A DNA stretch of 64,000 bases, taken from NCBI GenBank assembly GCA_964346815.1, contig CAYFWF010000007.1, positions 82,666 through 146,665 on the forward strand. Direction: 5' to 3'. The position numbers were made by a program, and so were the translations under genes. Under the pieces are notes generated by a model. That model was given only the letters and a program-made list of their open reading frames with translations, was not told the DNA's origin and ran no database searches. The DNA comes from CAYFWF01 sp964346815 (GTDB lineage: Bacteria > Acidobacteriota > Aminicenantia > Aminicenantales > Aminicenantaceae). This document shows, piece after piece, positions 27,456 to 35,397 of this stretch (position 1 is the first letter of the stretch; each line of letters begins with the position of its first letter).

Positions 27456-28628
27456 ATGAACGAAAAATTTTACTCAATATGTATGGCCTGGGTCTTGCTC
27501 TGTACCCTGTTTGTAACAGGTTCCTGTAAAGAGGAAACTGCCCCTGAGGAGGAGCAAATGGAAACAAAAGCCCTGGTGGATATCCAGAAGCAGGGATTTG
27601 GCCAGTTACCGGATGGAAAGAACGTAGATCTTTATGTTCTGACCAATGCGTCTGGAGTGAAGGCGAGCGTCATGACCTATGGAGCGACATTGGTTTCGCT
27701 CGAAGCCCCTGACTGGGAGGGCCGTTTTGCCGATATCACGCTCGGCTTCGATTCTCTGGAGGGCTATCTCTCGGATTCCCCCTATTTTGGATCCACAATC
27801 GGACGTTATGCCAACCGGATCGCCGAAGGAAAATTCACATTGGATGGCATCGAATACACCCTGGCTCAGAACAACGGAGAAAATCATCTGCATGGAGGAA
27901 CCAAGGGATTCGACAAAGTCATGTGGAGTGCCGAGCCGGTCAAGATGGAAGAAGCCGGGGGAGTCAAATTTGTCTACCTCAGCAAAGATGGAGAGGAAGG
28001 GTATCCGGGAAACCTGACCTGCACAGTGACTTATCTGCTGACTGACAGCGATGAGCTCAGAATCACCTACGAGGCAGAAACAGATAAACCCACACCCGTA
28101 AACCTCACCCACCACAGCTATTTCAATCTCGAAGGACAGGGCAGCGGAGATATTCTCGATCATGAGTTGATGATCGATGCCAACGAATACACGCCGATGG
28201 ACGAGGGACTCATTCCCACCGGTGAGATCCGAAGCCTCGAAGACACCCCCATGGATTTCACGACGCCCCATGCCATAGGGGAACGTATAGATCAGGTGGA
28301 AGGAGGCTATGACCACAATTTCGTCCTTAGAGGAGGCGGGGGCACTTTGATCCTGGCAGCTAGAGTCCATGAGCCGGACAGCGGCAGGGTCATGGAGGTC
28401 CATACCACGGAGCCGGGCATCCAGTTCTACTCAGGAAATTTTCTGGACGGTTCGATCACAGGCAAATCGGGAAAGGTTTATCACAAACATTACGGATTCT
28501 GCTTGGAGCCCCAGCACTTTCCAGATTCCCCGAACAATCCCAACTTTCCCTCCACTATCCTTCGACCAGGAGATAGATACATGAGCCTGACCGTATTCAA
28601 ATTCTCTGCCCAGAATCCCCGCTCATAA
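27456..28628 (+). CDS. galM: Aldose 1-epimerase (mutarotase), predicted lipoprotein
   Basis: A 390-residue aldose 1-epimerase interconverting alpha and beta anomers of sugars. It carries GRYANRIAEGKFTLDG, NNGENHLHGG, the catalytic-His region LTHHSYFNLEGQG and the base region TTEPGIQFYSGN. The first residues form a signal with lipobox (FVTGSCKEE), so it should sit in the periplasm or on the surface, like the arabinosidases near it. GAAAGGAG precedes the ATG. It is followed 49 bp later by the GH51 gene on the same strand, with a short repeat between them. Confidence 0.9.
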   Translation: MNEKFYSICMAWVLLCTLFVTGSCKEETAPEEEQMETKALVDIQKQGFGQLPDGKNVDLYVLTNASGVKASVMTYGATLVSLEAPDWEGRFADITLGFDSLEGYLSDSPYFGSTIGRYANRIAEGKFTLDGIEYTLAQNNGENHLHGGTKGFDKVMWSAEPVKMEEAGGVKFVYLSKDGEEGYPGNLTCTVTYLLTDSDELRITYEAETDKPTPVNLTHHSYFNLEGQGSGDILDHELMIDANEYTPMDEGLIPTGEIRSLEDTPMDFTTPHAIGERIDQVEGGYDHNFVLRGGGGTLILAARVHEPDSGRVMEVHTTEPGIQFYSGNFLDGSITGKSGKVYHKHYGFCLEPQHFPDSPNNPNFPSTILRPGDRYMSLTVFKFSAQNPRS

Positions 28629-28656
28629 TTTGGTGACAGTATACGCAATCACCAAA
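28627..28656 (+). repeat. ATACGCAATCAC repeat, copy A (perfect hairpin)
   Basis: Starts at the galM stop codon. The arms TTTGGTGA and TCACCAAA pair perfectly around the 12-nt loop CAGTATACGCAA. It lies between galM and the GH51 gene, so it could act on mRNA stability, processing or partial termination. It has no T-run typical of a terminator. Confidence 0.7.
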
Positions 28657-28677
28657 ATCTCAAAAGGAGGAAGGGTT

Positions 28678-30252
28678 ATGAACTCTTCGAGGATTTCGTT
28701 GCTTTTGATGGCTGCGTTTTTGTTGTGTTCAGCGTTCACTTTAACGTCCAGTAGAAGCGAGGAAAAAAAAGATGCTGACAGTACGTTGATCATCGACGTG
28801 GATTTGGGAAAAGAGACCATCAGTAAATACATCTATGGACACTTCTCCGAGCATCTTGGCCGGTGCATCTACGGTGGATACTGGGTGGGAGAGGACAGCG
28901 CTCTACCCAACAGCCGGGGCATACGAAAAGATGTTGTGGAAGCGCTGAGAAAGATAAAAATCCCAGTGCTCCGCTGGCCCGGGGGATGCTTTGCCGACGA
29001 ATATCACTGGAAAGATGGTATCGGTCCGAAGGAAAAGCGGCCCACCATGATCAATACCCACTGGGGAGACGTAACCGAAAACAACCATTTCGGGACGCAT
29101 GAATTTATGGATCTCTGCGAGCAGCTCGACTGCGAGCCGTACATCTGCGGGAATGTGGGCAGCGGCACGGTCGGAGAGATGCAGGAATGGGTCGAATACA
29201 TCACATTCGACGGAACAAGCCCGATGGCCGATCTGAGACGGACAAACGGCAGAGAAGAGCCCTGGAGGATGAGATTTTTCGGCGTCGGCAACGAAAACTG
29301 GGGATGCGGGGGAAACATGCGGCCCGAGTTTTATGCGGATCTTTACCGCCGCTATCAGACTTATGTGCGCAACTTCTCCGGAAACCGCGTTTACAAAATT
29401 GCGTGCGGCAGCTACAGCGACAACTACCACTGGACAAATGTTCTGATGCGGGAAGCGGGCAGGATGATGGACGGCCTGAGCTTCCATTACTACACCGTTC
29501 CTGGAGGTTGGGGAAACAAAAATTCTGCTACCGATTTCGGCGAGGCCGAATGGTTCGACACGCTGAAAAAAGCTTTGTTGATGGAGGAATACATCACCCG
29601 CCACTTCACCATTATGGACAGGTATGATCCTGAAAAACGGGTGGGCTTGATCGTGGATGAGTGGGGTACATGGTATGAGGTGGAACCTGGAACCAATCCC
29701 TCCTTCCTGTATCAACAGAACAGCCTCCGGGATGCTCTGGTTGCCGGGCTCACATTGAACATCTTCAACAGCCACTGCGACCGGGTCAAAATGGCCAACA
29801 TAGCCCAGACCATCAACGTGCTCCAGGCCGTTATCCTGACCGAGGACGAGAAGATGATTCTCACTCCAACCTATCACGTTTTCGACATGTATAAGGCTCA
29901 TCAGGATGCCACCCTTCTTCCCACCATGCTCACCTGCGGAAGGTATGAATTCAAAAAGGAAGACATCCCCTCGCTTAGCGCGTCAGCCTCCAGAGACGAA
30001 GAAGGCAAGATCCATCTCTCCTTGTGTAACCTGGATCCCAACAAATCTCAAGAGATTCGGTGTGAGCTGCGCAATTTTGTGCCTCAGAATGTCTCCGGCC
30101 AAATCTTAACAGCCGATGATATGACCGCCCACAACACTTTCGACGAACCGCAAAGAATTACCCCTGTGGCGTTTAAAGATGCACAGATAAGAAACAACGC
30201 TATCCTGACTCTGCTGCCCCCCAAATCCGTGCTCGTCCTCGAGATCGACTGA
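28678..30252 (+). CDS. GH51 alpha-L-arabinofuranosidase, secreted
   Basis: A 524-residue GH51 retaining alpha-L-arabinofuranosidase. The barrel shows VLRWPGGCFADEYHW, the acid/base FGVGNENWG (Glu206) and the nucleophile IVDEWGTWYE (Glu328), followed by a C-terminal beta domain. The start at 28678 has AAAGGAGG upstream and gives a hydrophobic signal MNSSRISLLLMAAFLL. GH51 enzymes are often cytoplasmic, so export here is notable. It would cut alpha-1,2/1,3/1,5-linked arabinofuranose from arabinan or arabinoxylan. It pairs with galM and the GH127 enzymes in one island. Confidence 0.92.
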   Translation: MNSSRISLLLMAAFLLCSAFTLTSSRSEEKKDADSTLIIDVDLGKETISKYIYGHFSEHLGRCIYGGYWVGEDSALPNSRGIRKDVVEALRKIKIPVLRWPGGCFADEYHWKDGIGPKEKRPTMINTHWGDVTENNHFGTHEFMDLCEQLDCEPYICGNVGSGTVGEMQEWVEYITFDGTSPMADLRRTNGREEPWRMRFFGVGNENWGCGGNMRPEFYADLYRRYQTYVRNFSGNRVYKIACGSYSDNYHWTNVLMREAGRMMDGLSFHYYTVPGGWGNKNSATDFGEAEWFDTLKKALLMEEYITRHFTIMDRYDPEKRVGLIVDEWGTWYEVEPGTNPSFLYQQNSLRDALVAGLTLNIFNSHCDRVKMANIAQTINVLQAVILTEDEKMILTPTYHVFDMYKAHQDATLLPTMLTCGRYEFKKEDIPSLSASASRDEEGKIHLSLCNLDPNKSQEIRCELRNFVPQNVSGQILTADDMTAHNTFDEPQRITPVAFKDAQIRNNAILTLLPPKSVLVLEID

Positions 30253-30300
30253 GGCGGGTTCTTTTTAAAGCGGTAAGCCGGAAATACTGCGTTGGTGACT

Positions 30301-31089
30301 TCACCCTGACAAAATTTCACCGATGGCTTCGCCGAGAAGCCGGTTGAGCATCTCCGGGTCTTCGACCATCGGAAAATGGCCAACTCCCGCCATGATTTTT
30401 GCCTTGAAGGAGGGGATATATTTCCTGTTCGTGTCTATTTCCGGGGGATGCATATCAGAGTTGATACAGATCAAAGGCGCTTTTATTTGCCGGGCGGCCT
30501 CTCTGAGTCGATAGTTGTAATAGTCGAAAAAGCCCTGAAGAGTCCCTATCCCGACATTTAGCGGCGCAGCCACCATGTCAGCGACAACTTGTTCGACATG
30601 CTCAGGATTTGCATCCAGGGGAAAGAGGGAGCGTACGTATTCCTCGGTGGAGTGGGCAAAATCACCACGGAAAGCGTCGAGCCACTCTTCGATTTCGTCC
30701 TGGGGCAAGCTCATTTCGAAGTCGACCAGAGTGTCCACTCCGATGAGGCCTTGCACACGTTCGGGAATTCTGCAGGCCGCCTCGATCATCACCAGCCCTC
30801 CCAGTGAATGCCCGATAAGGATGACCGAATCAAGATGGAGAGCCTTGACCACAGCCTCGACATCTCTGCTGTATGCCTCCACTGTCCAGTCTTTACGCTC
30901 GGTTCCGGAATTTCCGTGCCCGGCAAGGTCGAGGGCCACAACCTTATGGATCTCTTTGAAATGAGTGAGCTGTTTATCCCAGTAGCTCATATCTGCACTC
31001 CAGCCGTGTATAAAAACGAGAGCCGGCTCACCGTGTCCTTGGACTCGAAAGTGAATCGAAACACCATCTGCCGAGAATACTCCGCCCAT
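30301..31089 (-). CDS. Alpha/beta hydrolase
   Basis: A 262-residue alpha/beta-hydrolase fold protein without a signal peptide. It has the oxyanion segment VFIHGWSADMSYW, DLAGHGNSG, the nucleophile elbow LIGHSLGGLV and the catalytic-His segment GVGHFPMVEDPE. The start at 31089 is preferred because GGAGGA lies 7 bases upstream; the frame can extend to 31167 but that start has no well-placed site. It converges on the GH51 gene. Substrate is unknown (ester, lactone or amide). Confidence 0.82.
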   Translation of the reverse strand: MGGVFSADGVSIHFRVQGHGEPALVFIHGWSADMSYWDKQLTHFKEIHKVVALDLAGHGNSGTERKDWTVEAYSRDVEAVVKALHLDSVILIGHSLGGLVMIEAACRIPERVQGLIGVDTLVDFEMSLPQDEIEEWLDAFRGDFAHSTEEYVRSLFPLDANPEHVEQVVADMVAAPLNVGIGTLQGFFDYYNYRLREAARQIKAPLICINSDMHPPEIDTNRKYIPSFKAKIMAGVGHFPMVEDPEMLNRLLGEAIGEILSG

Positions 31090-31223
31090 TTTCGATTCCT
31101 CCGAATCCCTTACCGAAGTTTCTTCTCTCTTACCACAAAGAAAGGGATGATTCAACAATTTTGACATCCTTCAGTACCTGTGTTATGAGATTTAGGCTAG
31201 GCTTTTCAATACTTGGTGGCGTC

Positions 31224-32027
31224 ATGACAAGAAAAGAGTCCACGTATAAAGCTCCCCAGGATGTGATGTTTAAAAGTAAAGACAAGACATCACTTCATGG
31301 ATACCTCCAAATACCCCCCGGAGGTGGACTCTATCCAGCAGTCATTTTTATTCATGGGGGCTATGGAGACAACCCGGAATACACACGGGCGCTACTCGAA
31401 TGGAATGTGGCCAAGATGTTTCTCCAAGAGGATTTTGTCGTGTTTTCCACAGATTACAGGCATGACCTCGAAGGGAGAGACATCGATGACATCGTGGCTG
31501 CCTTTGAATACGTTTCTCATTTACCCTCAATAATAAGCGACAAAATTGCCTATTTCGGGGACAGCCATGGTTCCTATTTAGCCATGATGGCAGCCACCCG
31601 GACAGAGCCTTTCGCGATTATCCATGGATGGGGTGTCTCCGATATGGCCGAGTGGTTCGAGTACATCAAGAAGTCGTCGGTTCCTGCCTTTCAACAAATT
31701 GCTGAAGAACTCAGAAAATCATTGGGAGGCGAACCCCAAGACGTCCTGGAGGTTTACAGACAGGTTTCTCCCATAAGCCAAGTCGGAAGGATAAAGTGCC
31801 CGGTCTTGATCCTTCATGGTGAGGATGATGAAGACGTTCCTGTGGCGCATGCCTACAAATTGGAAGAAGCCTTGATAGAAGCTGGAAAAGAATGCGAGCT
31901 GCGTGTATTCCAAAATGAAGGGCATGGTCTTCGATCGCCTGAAGCCCGCCAAGCTATGGAGCAAGCCGCCCTCGAATTCATCAAGAGATATCTGAAGGAA
32001 TATGCTAATCCTTCCATAATTCGGTGA
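31224..32027 (+). CDS. Prolyl-oligopeptidase-type alpha/beta hydrolase
   Basis: A 267-residue cytoplasmic alpha/beta hydrolase of the S9/DAP2-like group. It shows the oxyanion motif AVIFIHGGYGDN, the nucleophile loop AYFGDSHGSYLAMM, the acid region LHGEDDEDVPVAHAY and the His region NEGHGLRSPE. The start at 31224 is a better fit than 31161, although its ribosome site (GGTGG) is modest. It is divergent from the preceding hydrolase. The stop codon lies inside a copy of the ATACGCAATCAC repeat, so the repeat encodes its last residues. Confidence 0.8.
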   Translation: MTRKESTYKAPQDVMFKSKDKTSLHGYLQIPPGGGLYPAVIFIHGGYGDNPEYTRALLEWNVAKMFLQEDFVVFSTDYRHDLEGRDIDDIVAAFEYVSHLPSIISDKIAYFGDSHGSYLAMMAATRTEPFAIIHGWGVSDMAEWFEYIKKSSVPAFQQIAEELRKSLGGEPQDVLEVYRQVSPISQVGRIKCPVLILHGEDDEDVPVAHAYKLEEALIEAGKECELRVFQNEGHGLRSPEARQAMEQAALEFIKRYLKEYANPSIIR

Positions 32028-32045
32028 GAGGATACGCAATCACCT
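32018..32045 (+). repeat. ATACGCAATCAC repeat, copy B, overlapping a stop codon
   Basis: GGTGA and TCACC flank a 12-nt loop GAGGATACGCAA. The TGA inside the left arm is the stop codon of the hydrolase at 31224-32027. The outer bases AAT and ATT can extend the hairpin slightly. Confidence 0.7.
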
Positions 32046-32224
32046 CATTATTTCTCTGGTGCAGCCTTTCAGAGCCCAGAGGATAAAGAAGCAAAAGAAA
32101 GTATAAAGAACAGTTCCTGATGATTTTCACTCTGGCGAGGTAAACCATAATCATATTCATGCGTCTTTAACATATGGGAGAGTAACATCCGAATCATACA
32201 TCACAAAATTCAAGGAGGCTTTGA

Positions 32225-33952
32225 ATGAGCTGCTGTAAAAATTTCGTGCGTTTTTTAATGGTTCTTGTATTAGGGGCCTTACTTGTACAGTCATGCAAAA
32301 AAGAACCTCATCAAGAAACACTGGATGTCGTTTTAGAGAGAGAAATTCCAAAGATCATGGAGGCAGCCAATGTTCCAGGGCTGTCTATTGCTGTGATCCG
32401 CGATGGCCAGATATTCTGGACAGGTGCCTTCGGAGTGCAGAACCGCAACACAAACATTCCTGTCGGTGAAAACACCATGTTCGAAGCCGCATCCCTGACC
32501 AAAACCGTTACAGCTTATGCTGCCCTGCGCCTTGTGGAGAGGGGCGAGCTCGATCTAGATCGGCCTCTCTTCGAATACTTTCCCAACCATGAATACAAGA
32601 AGCTTGCCGGAGACGAGAGGTACAAGCAGCTCACCGCCCGTTTGGTCCTGACCCACACCACCGGCCTCCCCAACTGGGGGTCCAAGCTTATCAGAGAGCC
32701 AGGCAAGCAGTATGGCTACTCGGGCGAAGGATTCCTGTACCTCGGCAGGACCATCGAGCAGATTTCCGGAATGGCTCTTCAAGAGTTCGCCCAGAAAGAG
32801 ATCTTCGAGCCTCTGGGAATGACACATACGAGCTATGTGTGGAATGAGGTCTATGAAGAGAATGGCGCATCAGGCCACGACCGCCACGGAGTCGCTCATC
32901 AAAAGCGTAAAAATACAGTACCCAATGGAGGCGCTTCCCTCCTGACAACAGCTCATGACTATGCCACATTTATCAGCGCCATCCTCAACAATCAAGGGCT
33001 CAAAGAGGAAACCATCGATCAGATGATCTCTCCCCAGGTCAAGGCGACCAAATGGGGAAAGGATGAATTGGATGAACACATCTACTGGGGATGGGGCTGG
33101 GGTGTTCAGCCAGGCAGCGTCGGCTATGGGTTCTGGCATTGGGGAGACAACGGAGATCTCAGAGCCTACACAGTAGCCTACAAAGACAGGGGGGATGGCC
33201 TGGTCTATTTTTCCAACAGCAACAACGGCCTTTCGATTGCGAAGTCAATTGTTGCCCTTGCTATGGATGATCCCCAATGGGCATTCGGGTGGTTGGACTA
33301 CAAACAGTACGATGATCCGGAAAGGGTGGCGAGTCTATCCGTAGAGAAAGCATTCTTGGAAGAAGGAAAAGAAGCTGGACTCCCAAAAATCCAAGAGGTT
33401 CGAACAAATTTACCTGATTTGTTCAAGGAAGAATTCCTCACCGAGATGGCGCAGTACCTGGATGAAAGAGGCAAGGGAGAAGAGGCCGTTGCGGTTTATA
33501 AGGTCTGCCTGGAGTCCTTCCCTGAGTCTGTGGATGCTTATCTTGGCCTGGGAATGAGCTACATGGGAGCAGGGAAAAATCAGACAGCAATCGAAACCTT
33601 TGAGTCTGCCTTGAAGCTAAAATCCAATAATAGACTGGCCGAGGACGGAATAGGTTGGGCCAAAATTGCACTAAAGGCCGAGAAAAATCCAGTGAGTCTT
33701 TCGGCCGAAGAAATGGAGAGGTTTGTAGGAGACTACGGTCCCCGCCACATCTCTCTCCGTGAGGGCTGTTTGTATTATCAGAGAGAAGGGCGCGATGAGT
33801 ATCGGCTCAAACCATTAACCAAAGACACGTTTGCTCTGGAGGGATACGCGCCTTTCAGAATACAGTTTGTTTCGGACGAATCCGGTCAGGTGACCAAGAT
33901 CGTGGGGCTCTACATCAGCGGTCAAACAGACGAATCCCTCCGGGACGGCTGA
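32225..33952 (+). CDS. Serine beta-lactamase-family hydrolase with C-terminal TPR, lipoprotein
   Basis: A 575-residue predicted lipoprotein (signal ends LLVQSCKKE). Residues about 35-350 are a class C beta-lactamase/DD-peptidase-type domain with ASLTK (Ser90, Lys93). Tyr165 sits in YSGEG where YxN is usual, and a HWGDNG stretch resembles the KTG-box region. TPR-like repeats follow at about 410-480 (EEAVAVYKVCLESFPESVDAYLGLG), then a small beta domain. Such proteins act as esterases or peptidases rather than antibiotic resistance enzymes. AAGGAGG precedes the ATG. It stands alone between the two hydrolases and the matrixin-like gene. Confidence 0.83.
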   Translation: MSCCKNFVRFLMVLVLGALLVQSCKKEPHQETLDVVLEREIPKIMEAANVPGLSIAVIRDGQIFWTGAFGVQNRNTNIPVGENTMFEAASLTKTVTAYAALRLVERGELDLDRPLFEYFPNHEYKKLAGDERYKQLTARLVLTHTTGLPNWGSKLIREPGKQYGYSGEGFLYLGRTIEQISGMALQEFAQKEIFEPLGMTHTSYVWNEVYEENGASGHDRHGVAHQKRKNTVPNGGASLLTTAHDYATFISAILNNQGLKEETIDQMISPQVKATKWGKDELDEHIYWGWGWGVQPGSVGYGFWHWGDNGDLRAYTVAYKDRGDGLVYFSNSNNGLSIAKSIVALAMDDPQWAFGWLDYKQYDDPERVASLSVEKAFLEEGKEAGLPKIQEVRTNLPDLFKEEFLTEMAQYLDERGKGEEAVAVYKVCLESFPESVDAYLGLGMSYMGAGKNQTAIETFESALKLKSNNRLAEDGIGWAKIALKAEKNPVSLSAEEMERFVGDYGPRHISLREGCLYYQREGRDEYRLKPLTKDTFALEGYAPFRIQFVSDESGQVTKIVGLYISGQTDESLRDG

Positions 33953-34069
33953 CTGGTTGATGAAGCGAATACTGAACTTATTTGATCTACTGGATTTTTC
34001 GAGGAGATACTCTTAGCTGATTTATTGACTTTATGCTACTCCTTTCTTGTTCGCTATCTAGATAGAAAC

Positions 34070-34942
34070 TCAGTTGTTGGGCCAGGAAGCCCAGATGCTG
34101 CAGAATGAGGCGTTGTCTGTTCCCAGGAGCACATGCAGTATGTCGTAATAAAGGGCATTCATCAATGCCCGGGGAGCAAAGTGAAGTTTCCCATTTTTTG
34201 TCCTGAAAATCTTGCCAAAGTGTCCCAGGCTGAGTCCGTGGCCTACCTCGTGCGCCACAACGGTTTCGATATCGAAATAACGGATGTCGATGCCCCAGCT
34301 AAATTCTTCATTTACGTAAATTTCCTTGAAGGCCACATCATCGGGGCGTGCGGTCCAGGTAAAAGTGAAAGTGACTCCAAGGATGTAATCACCTCCATCA
34401 GGCGGGGCAATAGCATCAAAGAAACTTCTTGGGAGCCAACCTGCATGTGTGATGTCGGCTAACCATCCTGCAACTCCCCCGAATCCGAGCAGATACTGTA
34501 CATAGCCCAAATCAAGACCATAGTCATTTACTTCCACCAGAGGGATATGAGCGCAGGGAACGGTGTTCCAGAGATTCATCGCCCTTCTGATAGCTGCTAC
34601 GGCATCAGCCCAGGGAACATCAGTGGTTTGATCCACATGGTCAATCGCCCAGTATATGTCACGAGTACCAAACCGCCAGGGATCATAGGGAAGCCAATGG
34701 GAATCCAACTGATGTTGGCGGTCGTTGGCGTAGACCGTCATTCCAACCCTGTCACAAATCTCAAGATCTGCATATGCAATCCGGAAATCTTTCCCTGCTG
34801 CCGCCAACTGATCATTTATTGTCTGGAGCACGGCTTTAACGTTATCTTCATCAATATCAACTGCAGAAGCCGTTTGCGGAACTGCGAGCATGATGCCCAA
34901 AGCAATCACAGGAACAAAACTGTGCCATTTTTTTTGTTTCAT
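34070..34942 (-). CDS. Matrixin-like secreted metalloprotease
   Basis: A 290-residue exported zinc protease. MKQKKWHSFVPVIALGIMLAVPQTASA is a signal peptide ending near residue 27. The zinc site is ETVVAHEVGHGLSLGHFG, with His231, Glu232, His235 and His241 in the HExxHxxGxxH pattern of matrixins and other metzincins. The region before it (WADAVAAIRRAMNLWNTVPCA) is also typical. AGGAGG lies upstream of the start, and a promoter-like TTGACA/TAGTAT pair lies about 115 bp upstream. Protein substrate unknown. Confidence 0.85.
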   Translation of the reverse strand: MKQKKWHSFVPVIALGIMLAVPQTASAVDIDEDNVKAVLQTINDQLAAAGKDFRIAYADLEICDRVGMTVYANDRQHQLDSHWLPYDPWRFGTRDIYWAIDHVDQTTDVPWADAVAAIRRAMNLWNTVPCAHIPLVEVNDYGLDLGYVQYLLGFGGVAGWLADITHAGWLPRSFFDAIAPPDGGDYILGVTFTFTWTARPDDVAFKEIYVNEEFSWGIDIRYFDIETVVAHEVGHGLSLGHFGKIFRTKNGKLHFAPRALMNALYYDILHVLLGTDNASFCSIWASWPNN

Positions 34943-35054
34943 AAACTCCTCCTTCTAAAATGAAAAATTTATATGAATTGCGCAAAGGCACGATAGGTTT
35001 TGCAGATATAGTAGATTGGCTAACGCATCCTCCCATATAACCTCGCTCAAAAAG

Positions 35055-35083
35055 ATACTATTTATCAAAGAGCGGATTGTCAA
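35055..35083 (-). promoter_or_regulatory. Candidate promoter of the matrixin-like protease
   Basis: A perfect TTGACA (35083-35078) and TAGTAT (35060-35055) are separated by 17 bp on the minus strand, about 113 bp upstream of the protease ATG. The rest of the gap 34943-35397 is A/T-rich and I saw no gene, repeat or terminator in it. Confidence 0.4.
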
Positions 35084-35397
35084 CAAAAAAACATTAAGAT
35101 TAAGATATAGAATTCACAGTCTTTCTTGCCGGATGATTTATCTAGACTGTCGATGTCAAGACATCATACTTATAGTAGACATCCTTTAAAAAGCTGAAAA
35201 GTATCTTGACGGTGTTTTTATCGTTTTCATTTTTTTCTCCTGAAGCTATTGATTCCAACCAGGAAAGATATAATCCTCTCCTTGTATGTTTCTTTATTTT
35301 GTGTATTGCTGCGGGATTATTCCATTGTGGGGGGAACGATTTCTTGATCGGCGACTTTTAAAAGGATGCTGTGCTTGATCTCTATCTGGCTTGAGAG

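Noticed and set aside
28903..29901. Minus-strand frame of 332 codons
   Set aside because: It lies opposite the GH51 gene, whose acid/base and nucleophile motifs fix the coding strand.
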